From Vagococcus humatus (GTDB lineage Bacteria; Bacillota; Bacilli; Lactobacillales; Vagococcaceae): a stretch of 64,000 nucleotides of DNA. Each line of letters opens with the position of its first letter. Position 1 is the first letter of the stretch. Positions 19,142 through 26,392 of the stretch are shown here, piece by piece. The stretch spans positions 124,001-188,000 of the forward strand of contig NZ_PXZH01000002.1 in the NCBI RefSeq assembly GCF_003950325.1, given 5' to 3'. A program made the position numbers and the translations under genes. The notes beneath the pieces are model-generated. The model was not told the DNA's origin. It worked only from the letters and a program-made list of their open reading frames with translations, and did no database searches.

Positions 19142-20164
19142 GTGGATATTAAAACGTTAAGTGAGTCTATTTTAATAGCAGCAATGAAACAATTTGTTAG
19201 CGATATTTATTTATTTCCTCATCAAGAGGGGTATCAATTGTTTTTCAGAATCCAACAAAAACATCAGGTATTTATGACATTGAGTGAAGAGAAAGCCCAG
19301 CAAGTTATTGGTTACTTTAAGTTTATGGGAGGAATGGACGTATCTGAAAAACGGCTAATTCAAGCAGGTTCTTACTCTTTTAAGATAAATAAACAAAGTT
19401 ATTTTATTAGATGTTCAACCGTTGCTAACTTTAAACAAAAAGAAACATTGGTCTTGCGTATTATTTATAATAATCAAGGGCAAGGCTACCAGCATCATTA
19501 TTTTTTACCGAAACAATTAGAAACAATTCAAACTCACTTAGGAAAAAGAGGTCTTTATATATTTAGTGGCCCAACAGGTTCAGGGAAAACCACTACTATG
19601 TATGAGTTAGTCAAAAATATATACGGACAACAGGCACGAGTGATTTGTATAGAAGATCCTGTTGAAATAACGGAACCACTTTTTTTACAACTACAAGTAA
19701 ATGAAAAAATAGCGTTAACTTATGAAGCACTGATCAAACTATGTTTAAGACACCGACCAGATGTATTAATCATTGGAGAAATTAGGGATACTCAAACGGC
19801 TAGAGCAGCTATTCGTGCTGCATTAACTGGCCATCTAGTTTTATCTACTTTACATAGTTCAAGTAAAGAAGGAGTTTGGGAGCGACTGATTGAATTAGGG
19901 ATTGGTAAAGAGGAGCTAGAGCAATGTTTAGGAGGAGTTGTTTATCAGAGGATTCTTCCTCATTATGAGCCATTATCTCAAATAGCTAATAATAGAATCC
20001 AGTATGGAGTGTTATTTGATATGTTATTCCCGAAACAAAGGAGGAAAGGACATGCCGGTGAGCGCAAGAAAAAAAGTTCGAAAAAAACTTGGCAAAAAAA
20101 CTTACAAAAAATCTGGGCGTATGGATTCATTTCAACGGCTGTTTTTTATGAAGAGTGGCTTTAA
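19142..20164 (+). CDS. comGA: Competence pseudopilus assembly ATPase ComGA
   Basis: A 340-residue GspE/PilB-type ATPase that powers assembly of the DNA-uptake pseudopilus at the membrane. It shows Walker A FSGPTGSGKTTTMYE, an Asp box CIEDPVEI, Walker B VLIIGEIRD and the His box TGHLVLSTLHS. The start is GTG 19142 behind GAGGTGA; the preceding ten in-frame codons lie before the ribosome site. The 3' end overlaps the comGB start by 113 bases. The C-terminal AYGFIS is like other Lactobacillales ComGA ends, so the frame is genuine to the stop. Confidence 0.95.
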   Translation: MDIKTLSESILIAAMKQFVSDIYLFPHQEGYQLFFRIQQKHQVFMTLSEEKAQQVIGYFKFMGGMDVSEKRLIQAGSYSFKINKQSYFIRCSTVANFKQKETLVLRIIYNNQGQGYQHHYFLPKQLETIQTHLGKRGLYIFSGPTGSGKTTTMYELVKNIYGQQARVICIEDPVEITEPLFLQLQVNEKIALTYEALIKLCLRHRPDVLIIGEIRDTQTARAAIRAALTGHLVLSTLHSSSKEGVWERLIELGIGKEELEQCLGGVVYQRILPHYEPLSQIANNRIQYGVLFDMLFPKQRRKGHAGERKKKSSKKTWQKNLQKIWAYGFISTAVFYEEWL

Positions 20165-21176
20165 TGGTAAGTTCAAGTTTAAAAAACAAAAACAAGAAAC
20201 ATTTATCCACTTGTTAGGGGAATTACTTGAGCATGGTTTTTCTATTCAAGAATCCTTTCATTTTCTACACAAGATAGGCGTTATAGAAATAAGTCAATTT
20301 CAACATACCCAACAGTTATTGTCTCAAGGAGAAAGTTTAACCAAAATATTTGCTGATTTTGGTTTTGCTTCAGACTATCTGACTCAAATTTATTTTGCTG
20401 AAATACATGGTAATATTCTCCAAACGTTTCAACAAATTAATATGCAAATGACTAGTTTGAATAAACAAAAAGCATTGTGTTCAAAAATTTTAGCCTATCC
20501 TAGTTTACTTTTATTGTTTGTTATAGGTATGTTGTTAGGTCTTAAATATTTTTTATTACCAAATTTAAGACAGCTAAGTTCTGGAGAAACACAAAATGTA
20601 TTGTTAAAGACGATTGATTTATTGCCTAATCTATTAGTTGGGCTACTAATATTCAGTATCTGTCTTATCGCTATTTTTTCTTTTTATTTTAAGCATAAAA
20701 ACAAGTTAGACAAAGCTAAATTTTTAAGTAGATTACCTGTGTACGGTTCTTTTTATAAACAGTATGTAACAGCATTTTTTGCATTTGAATGGGGGAGGTT
20801 TTTTGCGCAAGAAATAGATTATAAAACGATTGTTGAGATGATGTTACAAGAAAAGCGAGCCTCATTTATGTACGAATTAAGTCAATCCATTCAGAAAAAA
20901 TTAGAGAAGGGAGAAGATTTTGGAGAAATACTCAGTACCTATCCATTTTTTCAAAAAGAGTTACCGATAATTATTAGTCAAGGGGTGATTAAAGGGAAAT
21001 TAGGAGAAGAATTAATGATTTATGGGTATCGGCTATGGCAATTAATGTTTGCTAAAATGGAAAAGCGTTTAGCTTTGATTCAACCATTAATGTTATGTTT
21101 AGTAGCATTTATGATTTTAGGTTTATATCTGTCTTTATTATTACCAATTTATCAGGAGGTTAATCAATTTTTATGA
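20052..21176 (+). CDS. comGB: Competence pseudopilus membrane platform protein ComGB
   Basis: A polytopic GspF-type inner-membrane protein of 374 residues from ATG 20052. It has two GspF halves, each with cytoplasmic helices and membrane segments near LLLLFVIGMLLGLKYF, LLVGLLIFSICLIAIF and, at the end, LCLVAFMILGLYLSLLLPIY. The start is supported by AGGAGGAAAGG just upstream, giving a Lys/Arg-rich N-terminal extension of about 60 residues over the core domain and a 113-bp overlap with comGA. Later ATGs at 20121 and 20148 lack ribosome sites. The stop overlaps the comGC start (ATGA). Confidence 0.88.
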   Translation: MPVSARKKVRKKLGKKTYKKSGRMDSFQRLFFMKSGFNGKFKFKKQKQETFIHLLGELLEHGFSIQESFHFLHKIGVIEISQFQHTQQLLSQGESLTKIFADFGFASDYLTQIYFAEIHGNILQTFQQINMQMTSLNKQKALCSKILAYPSLLLLFVIGMLLGLKYFLLPNLRQLSSGETQNVLLKTIDLLPNLLVGLLIFSICLIAIFSFYFKHKNKLDKAKFLSRLPVYGSFYKQYVTAFFAFEWGRFFAQEIDYKTIVEMMLQEKRASFMYELSQSIQKKLEKGEDFGEILSTYPFFQKELPIIISQGVIKGKLGEELMIYGYRLWQLMFAKMEKRLALIQPLMLCLVAFMILGLYLSLLLPIYQEVNQFL

Positions 21177-21463
21177 AAAAGAAAAAATATCGAGGATTTA
21201 CATTAATAGAAATGTTGATTGTTTTGTTTATTATTTCTGTTCTGCTACTACTGATTGTTCCCCAACTGACTAGTAGAAAAGATAGTATTGTGAAGCAAGG
21301 AGATGCTGCTTTTACTGAAGTTTTGCGAACACAAGTCCATTTATATGAAATGGATACTAACAATAAATTAAGTACATGGGATGAATTAAGTAGTTATTTG
21401 AACCAAGACCAAATTGAAAAAGCTAAAACATTATACCCAAATATTGATGATTTGGATAAATAA
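21173..21463 (+). CDS. comGC: Major competence pseudopilin ComGC
   Basis: A 96-residue type IV prepilin-like protein: short basic leader (KKKKYRG), cleavage site G|FTLIEMLIVLF and a hydrophobic helix (about residues 9-31), then a short globular part. ComGD/E/F/G minor pseudopilins follow. It is processed by the prepilin peptidase ComC and polymerised into the structure needed for DNA uptake. The start codon overlaps the comGB stop, showing translational coupling. Confidence 0.95.
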   Translation: MKKKKYRGFTLIEMLIVLFIISVLLLLIVPQLTSRKDSIVKQGDAAFTEVLRTQVHLYEMDTNNKLSTWDELSSYLNQDQIEKAKTLYPNIDDLDK

Positions 21464-21923
21464 GAAATTAGCTAGCTTTACTTTAATTGAATCTTTACTA
21501 GTCTTATTAATCATCACTATTATATGGCTGATGCCTGTGTTATATACTCGTTATTGGGAGGAAAATATCCAAACAACTATCTTTTTTCAAAGCTTTGAGC
21601 AAAAATTACTTAAAGCACAAGAACAAGCGATTATTTCTGGGCGGCCGAGTTATGTCAATATACTTTTTAGTAACGATAAAGTAGACTGGCACTTTTTTAA
21701 ATTAGATCAGCAGCCGCTAGAAGAAAGCTTAAATATTCCTACTAAAGTGACCGGATTACAAGATAGTCATTTAGTTTTTTTAGCGTATTCTGGTAATATT
21801 AGTCAAATCATTAAACTCACATTTACAGATCACCAACACCAAGAAAAAATTGTTTATCAGTTTCAATTAGGAAGTGGCAAATATGAAAAGAAAATATCCA
21901 GGATTCCTGCTGTTAGAAAGTAG
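21447..21923 (+). CDS. comGD: Minor pseudopilin ComGD
   Basis: A 158-residue pseudopilin with the N-terminal pattern FTLIESLLVLLIITII and a long C-terminal domain. The residue before the expected cleavage is Ser (KLAS|FTLIES), not the usual Gly or Ala. I start it at ATG 21447, inside the last codons of comGC (17-base overlap); no clear ribosome site precedes it, so coupling to comGC is likely. An ATG at 21414 in the same frame would give an atypically long leader. Confidence 0.8.
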   Translation: MIWINKKLASFTLIESLLVLLIITIIWLMPVLYTRYWEENIQTTIFFQSFEQKLLKAQEQAIISGRPSYVNILFSNDKVDWHFFKLDQQPLEESLNIPTKVTGLQDSHLVFLAYSGNISQIIKLTFTDHQHQEKIVYQFQLGSGKYEKKISRIPAVRK

Positions 21924-22224
21924 TCTTTCTTTTATGTTACTAGTTAGTTTAAGTTTGATTGTATGTTCTACTATAACCTTAATGAGTGAACAAAAACAGC
22001 AACAGATTAGAAAATTGGAAGCTAGTCGCTACATGTATGAATTAGTCACTCAGTATAGAGTAACGAATCAAATCGACTTTGGTGAGAAAAACTTAGCGAC
22101 AGGAACTCTTGTGTCCGAGGGGGCTTATTCAGATATAGCTATTGATCATATTCTTATTACAGGGGAGTGTTTAGGCGATTCCCAGCTAAAGATTGAGAGA
22201 TTGAAAAGTTATGAAAAAAAGTAA
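21883..22224 (+). CDS. comGE: Minor pseudopilin ComGE
   Basis: A 113-residue protein with a basic leader and G|FLLLESSLSFMLLVSLSLIV, a prepilin-type N-terminus. The start ATG 21883 lies 9 bases after AGGAAG and within comGD (41-base overlap). ComGE is poorly conserved in sequence; assignment rests on the pilin-like N-terminus and its place as the fifth gene of the operon. Confidence 0.8.
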   Translation: MKRKYPGFLLLESSLSFMLLVSLSLIVCSTITLMSEQKQQQIRKLEASRYMYELVTQYRVTNQIDFGEKNLATGTLVSEGAYSDIAIDHILITGECLGDSQLKIERLKSYEKK

Positions 22225-22657
22225 GTGTTACCAGGGTGTTACCTTGATTGAAAGTTTGGTTGCTTTATTGATTGTTTGTCTCTTATTTCAATTATTTACC
22301 TATTTAGTCGGTATGTCACGTAATGTTTTGAGACAGGCAGATTATCATCAGCAAATTGAATGGCATATATTTTTGCTTCAATTAGAAAATGAAATAGCAG
22401 GCGGGAAAGAGGTTCGAGTTGAGAAAAATACCATAGTGTTTAAAGAATTAAAAGATGGAGAGGATAATATTTGGGTAACTACTTTTATTAAATTAGCAAA
22501 TCAGAAGATTAAGAAGGAAAAAAATAAAGGGTATCAACCTTTACTAATGAATGTCTCTTCTTGGAAAGTAGAAGAAAAAAGACAGGAGGTAGTTATTCAA
22601 CTTGTTTTTACTAATCAAAAACAGTATCAAGCGTCATTGGCCATTTCTAAACCGTAA
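22211..22657 (+). CDS. comGF: Minor pseudopilin ComGF
   Basis: A 148-residue protein with the prepilin-like start CYQG|VTLIESLVALLIVCLLF and the ComGF-type C-terminal domain (QIEWHIFLLQLENEI onward). It overlaps comGE by 14 bases, consistent with a translationally coupled operon. Role: minor component of the DNA-uptake pseudopilus. Confidence 0.85.
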   Translation: MKKSKCYQGVTLIESLVALLIVCLLFQLFTYLVGMSRNVLRQADYHQQIEWHIFLLQLENEIAGGKEVRVEKNTIVFKELKDGEDNIWVTTFIKLANQKIKKEKNKGYQPLLMNVSSWKVEEKRQEVVIQLVFTNQKQYQASLAISKP

Positions 22658-22976
22658 GTATGCAGGAGGTATTTTCTTTTCTACTATTATTATGGTTGGC
22701 ATTTTATTAGCTATTTTTTCTGTTAGTTTAAATCGTTATCAAGAACATTTATCAGAGTATTATGAGCTTAATCAATATTATACTATGTTAATTTTGAGTC
22801 AAATGACTTATGGGGAAGTTAAGGAAACATGGTTAAGTCAACAAAGAGGAGAAATAAAAGGGAGTATTACATATAATTTAGGGGAGACTCATTATGATAT
22901 GACTAAAGAGAAGCTAACTATTGAAGTGGTCTTGCTACCTAAACAATTAAAACGAAAATTTTTTTATACCAAATAA
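22602..22976 (+). CDS. comGG: ComGG-like last gene of the comG operon
   Basis: A 124-residue protein from TTG 22602, with one hydrophobic helix (about residues 23-42, GGIFFSTIIMVGILLAIFSV) and a polar C-terminal part. ComGG members are weakly conserved; I assign it by position after comGF and the single helix. The start is uncertain. AGGAGG lies 12 bases before the TTG, rather far, and no ATG precedes the helix in frame. It overlaps comGF by 56 bases. It ends at a terminator facing rpsD. Confidence 0.65.
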   Translation: MFLLIKNSIKRHWPFLNRKYAGGIFFSTIIMVGILLAIFSVSLNRYQEHLSEYYELNQYYTMLILSQMTYGEVKETWLSQQRGEIKGSITYNLGETHYDMTKEKLTIEVVLLPKQLKRKFFYTK

Positions 22977-23008
22977 AAAAACCATTTTTCGAAAGAAAAA
23001 TGGTTTTC
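22976..23008. terminator. Bidirectional terminator between comGG and rpsD
   Basis: Stem AAAACCATTTTTC / GAAAAATGGTTTT around GAAA, with A residues on the left and T residues on the right. Confidence 0.8.
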
Positions 23009-23019
23009 TGTGTATAATC

Positions 23020-23631
23020 TTAAAGAATTTTGTTGTAGAATTCAACGATGAATGATTCATCAACATCTGGTGTTAATTCATCACGTTCAGGTAAACGAGT
23101 TAAGCTACCTGCTAATTTTTCATCATCAAAAGTAACGTAAGCTGGGTTAGCTACTGAAGTTTCAACTGCTTCTTTAACAACTGTTAAGTCTTTAGAGCGT
23201 TCACGTACAGAAACAACTTGACCAACTTCAACATGATATGAAGGGATGTCAACACGTTTGCCATCTACTTCGATATGACCATGGTTAACTAATTGACGAG
23301 CTTGACGACGAGTTGTTGCTAAACCTAAACGGTAAACAATGTTGTCTAAACGTTGTTCTAATAAAATCATAAAGTTAACACCGTGTTTACCTTCTTTGAT
23401 TTTACCAGCTTTAATAAATAGGTTAACGAATTGACGTTCGTTCATGCCGTACATATGACGTAATTTTTGTTTTTCAGTTAATTGTTGACCGTATTCTGAT
23501 TTTTTGCCACGGCTGTTTGGTCCGTGTTGTCCTGGAGCGTATGGACGACGAGCTAATTCTTTACCTGTACCTGATAATGAGATACCTAAACGACGAGATA
23601 TTTTCCAACTTGGTCCTGTATAACGAGACAT
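23020..23631 (-). CDS. rpsD: 30S ribosomal protein S4
   Basis: A 203-residue primary rRNA-binding protein. It opens with the family start [16 protein letters not shown] and has the S4 RNA-binding domain (about residues 92-160: [26 protein letters not shown]). The C-terminal segment ends [10 protein letters not shown]. The N-terminal region lacks the four-Cys zinc site, which places it among zinc-independent S4 forms. A GGAGG site precedes the ATG, and the gene has a long structured leader, so S4 feedback on its own mRNA is likely, as known for Bacillus subtilis rpsD. Confidence 0.98.
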   Translation of the reverse strand: MSRYTGPSWKISRRLGISLSGTGKELARRPYAPGQHGPNSRGKKSEYGQQLTEKQKLRHMYGMNERQFVNLFIKAGKIKEGKHGVNFMILLEQRLDNIVYRLGLATTRRQARQLVNHGHIEVDGKRVDIPSYHVEVGQVVSVRERSKDLTVVKEAVETSVANPAYVTFDDEKLAGSLTRLPERDELTPDVDESFIVEFYNKIL

Positions 23632-23808
23632 TTGTATTCCTCCAATGAATATAAGTATTTTTTGGAGTAAAATAATTTCTTGAAAATTTTGTAATCGTGC
23701 AGTTTATCCTTCAATCTTCACCTTTGCAGCCGCGGTTACACAATTGCACCAAAACTGGCGATAAACTGTTGACGAACTTACTATTTTCTAGCTGCATTAT
23801 TTTACACA
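23632..23808 (-). promoter_or_regulatory. Structured leader of rpsD mRNA (probable S4 autoregulatory element)
   Basis: About 175 nt between the predicted start point and the rpsD start codon. On the transcript, CAGTTTATC and GATAAACTG form a 9-bp closing stem (plus-strand 23698-23706 and about 23762-23770) around a G/C-rich core containing CCGCGGCTGC. Such leaders bind S4 in Firmicutes; the assignment here is by position and pairing. Confidence 0.6.
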
Positions 23809-23814
23809 ATAGCC

Positions 23815-23844
23815 ATTATACAGGATAAATGGTCTGTTCGTCAA
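23815..23844 (-). promoter_or_regulatory. rpsD promoter
   Basis: On the minus strand TTGACG (23839-23844) and TATAAT (23815-23820) are separated by 18 bp. Confidence 0.75.
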
Positions 23845-23895
23845 GGATAATTTTTTATAAAGAATGTTGAAATTTTCAAAAAGTTTTCAAAAAGA

Positions 23896-23925
23896 TTAAC
23901 ATTTTTCATGAGTTTGCTATATAAT
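23896..23925 (+). promoter_or_regulatory. lrgAB promoter
   Basis: TTAACA (23896-23901) and TATAAT (23920-23925) with an 18-bp spacer, about 28 bases before the gene. It is back to back with the rpsD promoter. Confidence 0.6.
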
Positions 23926-23953
23926 AGAGCCAGTACGTTTGGGGGAATGTTAA

Positions 23954-24379
23954 ATGAAGTTATTTCGAGAATTTTTATGGATTATCAGTTTTACCTATCT
24001 AGGAGAGTTGATTTCTCATGGTTTTCACTTACCGATTCCAGGAAGTGTGATTGGCATGGTTTTACTGTTTCTAGCTCTTTATTTCAACTTGTTAAAAGTC
24101 AAACATGTGGACACAGTTGGCCAATTTCTTTTAGATAATCTTAGTATTTTCTTTTTACCAGCAGGGGTTGGCATTATGGTTTATTTTCCAGTTATAAAAG
24201 ACACTTGGTGGTTATTACTTTTGATTACATTAATTGTGACTGCATTTACGATTGGTCTAGTTGGGTTCACTGTTCAACAAGTGAAGCGACGTTTTGAAGG
24301 GGATCTTTCAGAGCATGTAATGAAAAAAGAAACGAAAATGATTAGGGAGGAAAAAACACGTGTTGTCTCAGTTGACTAA
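23954..24379 (+). CDS. lrgA: CidA/LrgA-family holin-like protein
   Basis: A 141-residue membrane protein with four membrane segments and the family signature LPIPGSVIGMVLLFLAL, then FFLPAGVGIMVYF. CidA/LrgA proteins influence murein hydrolase activity, autolysis and possibly small-molecule export. The C-terminal tail is charged and runs 20 bases into lrgB. No LytSR two-component regulator is nearby. I prefer LrgA over CidA only because it is paired with an LrgB homologue; the two cannot be separated securely by eye. Confidence 0.85.
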   Translation: MKLFREFLWIISFTYLGELISHGFHLPIPGSVIGMVLLFLALYFNLLKVKHVDTVGQFLLDNLSIFFLPAGVGIMVYFPVIKDTWWLLLLITLIVTAFTIGLVGFTVQQVKRRFEGDLSEHVMKKETKMIREEKTRVVSVD

Positions 24380-25067
24380 TAATCCGTTATTTGGTTTGAT
24401 ACTATCCATTGGTATGTTTCTAGTAGCTAAATTAATTGCTAAAAAATTGAAACATCCAGTTTTTAATCCGTTAATTGTTGCTATGATTTTAGTAATTATT
24501 TTTTTAAAAGTTACCCATATTTCTTATGAACATTATTATCAAGGTGGTCAAATTTTAAATATGCTAATTGCGCCAGCTACAGTAGCATTGGCTATTCCTT
24601 TGTACAAATCTTTTCATTTATTGCAACATCATGCTCGGTCTATTATGGTAGGAATTATGGTAGGAACTTTTTTTAGTACTTTTTTAACAGGAATTTTAGC
24701 GATTGTTTTCAGATTAGATCACAGCTTGACAGCTTCTTTAATGCCTAAATCTGTTACGACTGCTATAGCGATTGATATTGCTGATAAGATGAAAGGTGTG
24801 CCAACTGTTACGTTAATTGTAGTTATTGTGACAGGGATTATTGGCGCAATCATTAGTCCAACCATTCTTAAAATTTGTCGCATTGAAGAACCTGTAGCAA
24901 AAGGCATTGCGATTGGTAGTTCAGCTCATGCGATTGGAACAACTAAAGCGATGGAATTAGGGGAAGTGGAAGGTGCTATGTCTGGTTTAGCAATTGGCGT
25001 CACTGGGTTGGTCACAGTATTTGTAGCTCCTCTTATGATGCGTTTTATCATGCATTTGTTTGGTTAG
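24360..25067 (+). CDS. lrgB: LrgB/CidB-family membrane protein
   Basis: A 235-residue protein with about six to seven membrane segments. It carries the LrgB hallmarks HPVFNPLIVAM, MLIAPATVALAIPLY, MPKSVTTAIAI and IGSSAHAIGTTKAME. It is thought to act with LrgA in control of autolysis or metabolite (pyruvate-type) transport. It starts at GTG 24360, 9 bases after GGGAGG, overlapping lrgA. Confidence 0.92.
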   Translation: MLSQLTNNPLFGLILSIGMFLVAKLIAKKLKHPVFNPLIVAMILVIIFLKVTHISYEHYYQGGQILNMLIAPATVALAIPLYKSFHLLQHHARSIMVGIMVGTFFSTFLTGILAIVFRLDHSLTASLMPKSVTTAIAIDIADKMKGVPTVTLIVVIVTGIIGAIISPTILKICRIEEPVAKGIAIGSSAHAIGTTKAMELGEVEGAMSGLAIGVTGLVTVFVAPLMMRFIMHLFG

Positions 25068-25132
25068 TTATGTATCTGTGAGAAAAGTAAAGAAAAAGCT
25101 CTTTGTTTTTCTCATTTATATAAAATTCACTA

Positions 25133-25169
25133 AAAAAACGATTTGCCAATATTGGCAAATCGTTTTTTG
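25133..25169. terminator. Bidirectional terminator between lrgB and def
   Basis: A perfect palindrome with 18-bp arms centred on TTGCCAATATTGGCAA, A-rich left and T-rich right. Confidence 0.85.
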
Positions 25170-25733
25170 CTATTCAAGAATTAATACATCAGAAGATACT
25201 CCAAATGGATTTTGTTCATTAATATGATCATAAAACATAATACCATTTAGATGATCAATTTCATGTTGTACCACAATAGCTTCGTAATTTTTCAACTTAA
25301 CTTTATGAGAATTTCCTTCTAAATCTTGATAGGTAACCGTAGCTCTAGCATGACGAACAACATAGCCAGGCACATCACGATCTACAGACAAACAGCCTTC
25401 TCCATCTTTTAGACAAGCATCTTGGACAGAATGGCTAATGATTTTAGGGTTAACCATTACAACACTTAAAGAAGCTTCCTCTTTTTCTGGATTTAAACTT
25501 GGAACATGAACGGCAATTAAACGTTTAGCTACATTTAATTGTGGAGCAGCTAAACCAACACCACCCCGTAGTTCATATTTTTCAGCTAATTCAGGATCTT
25601 GACTATTTTTTAAAAAGATGAGCATATCTTCACCTAATTGTTTTTCTTCATCAGTTAGAGGAAAAGTTAACTCTTTGGCTGTTTCACGTAAAGTAGGATG
25701 ACCTTCTCGGATCACATCTTTCATCGTAAGCAT
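25170..25733 (-). CDS. def: Peptide deformylase
   Basis: A 187-residue metalloenzyme that removes the formyl group from nascent proteins. All three motifs are present: [14 protein letters not shown] (metal-binding Cys) and QHEIDHLNG (HEXXH). The insertions and length fit the type 2 (Gram-positive) deformylases. The start ATG 25733 lies 8 bases after AGGAG; the frame extends three codons upstream from a GTG that overlaps the ribosome site. It is monocistronic and shares a terminator with lrgB. Confidence 0.96.
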   Translation of the reverse strand: MLTMKDVIREGHPTLRETAKELTFPLTDEEKQLGEDMLIFLKNSQDPELAEKYELRGGVGLAAPQLNVAKRLIAVHVPSLNPEKEEASLSVVMVNPKIISHSVQDACLKDGEGCLSVDRDVPGYVVRHARATVTYQDLEGNSHKVKLKNYEAIVVQHEIDHLNGIMFYDHINEQNPFGVSSDVLILE

Positions 25734-25814
25734 AATTATCACTCCTTTACTTTCTTTTCAATTATAGATTGTAACATATTTCAAGAAGTAAGGGTTGAAA
25801 AAAGCAACTTTTAC

Positions 25815-25843
25815 TTGCATTTAATAGTAGGTTCATGTAAAGT
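25815..25843 (+). promoter_or_regulatory. rpsO promoter
   Basis: TTGCAT (25815-25820) and TAAAGT (25838-25843), 17-bp spacer. It leaves a leader of about 88 nt before rpsO, long enough for the S15 autoregulatory structures known from other Firmicutes, though I could not derive a fold by eye. Confidence 0.5.
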
Positions 25844-25938
25844 ATGACTGTACGTATTCCTACTACTTGGTTTGTCGAATCACCAACGATTTACTCAGTT
25901 TTAGGAGAACGACTAATATTTAGAAGAGGTGAATAAAC

Positions 25939-26208
25939 ATGGCAATTTCAAAAGAAAGAAAAAACGAAATCATTAAAGCATATGCTCGTCATGAAGGAGA
26001 TACTGGTTCTCCAGAAGTACAAATCGCTGTATTAACAGAAGAAATCAATCATCTGAATGAACACGCACATGCCCACAAAAAAGATCATCATTCTTACCGT
26101 GGTTTAATGCGTAAAGTTGGTCATCGTCGTAACTTATTAGCTTACTTACGTAAAAAAGATATCCAACGTTACCGCGACTTAATCCAACGTTTAGGCTTAC
26201 GTCGTTAA
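25939..26208 (+). CDS. rpsO: 30S ribosomal protein S15
   Basis: An 89-residue ribosomal protein with the family pattern [48 protein letters not shown] and [12 protein letters not shown]. It binds 16S rRNA and forms a bridge between subunits. The rpsO-pnp order is conserved in most bacteria. Start ATG 25939 follows AGAGGTGA. Confidence 0.98.
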   Translation: MAISKERKNEIIKAYARHEGDTGSPEVQIAVLTEEINHLNEHAHAHKKDHHSYRGLMRKVGHRRNLLAYLRKKDIQRYRDLIQRLGLRR

Positions 26209-26223
26209 TTTTTGCACAACGCT

Positions 26224-26258
26224 AGAAAGTGAGATTCATATGAGTCTCGCTTTCTTTT
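26224..26258 (+). terminator. Terminator between rpsO and pnp
   Basis: Stem AGAAAGTGAGA / TCTCGCTTTCT with one wobble pair, followed by TTTT. Some read-through into pnp is likely. Confidence 0.7.
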
Positions 26259-26300
26259 AGTATGATGAGAGAAAAATAATTGAAAACGTGATTCGTGATA

Positions 26301-26355
26301 CTACTATGCAAAGATGAATCTTTTAAAGATTAACGGATTGATCTTTGTTTAGTAG
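26301..26355 (+). promoter_or_regulatory. Nested hairpin in the pnp 5' region
   Basis: CTACT (26301-26305) pairs with AGTAG (26351-26355), and CAAAGAT (26309-26315) with ATCTTTG (26341-26347), leaving a symmetric 3x3 internal loop. An inner AATCTT/AAGATT hairpin lies at 26317-26331. A TTGAAA (26280-26285) and TACTAT (26302-26307) pair could be a promoter inside this region, in which case only read-through RNA carries the whole structure. Confidence 0.5.
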
Positions 26356-26392
26356 CACACACGCGTTTTCCCTAATAGAAAAGAGGAGACCC

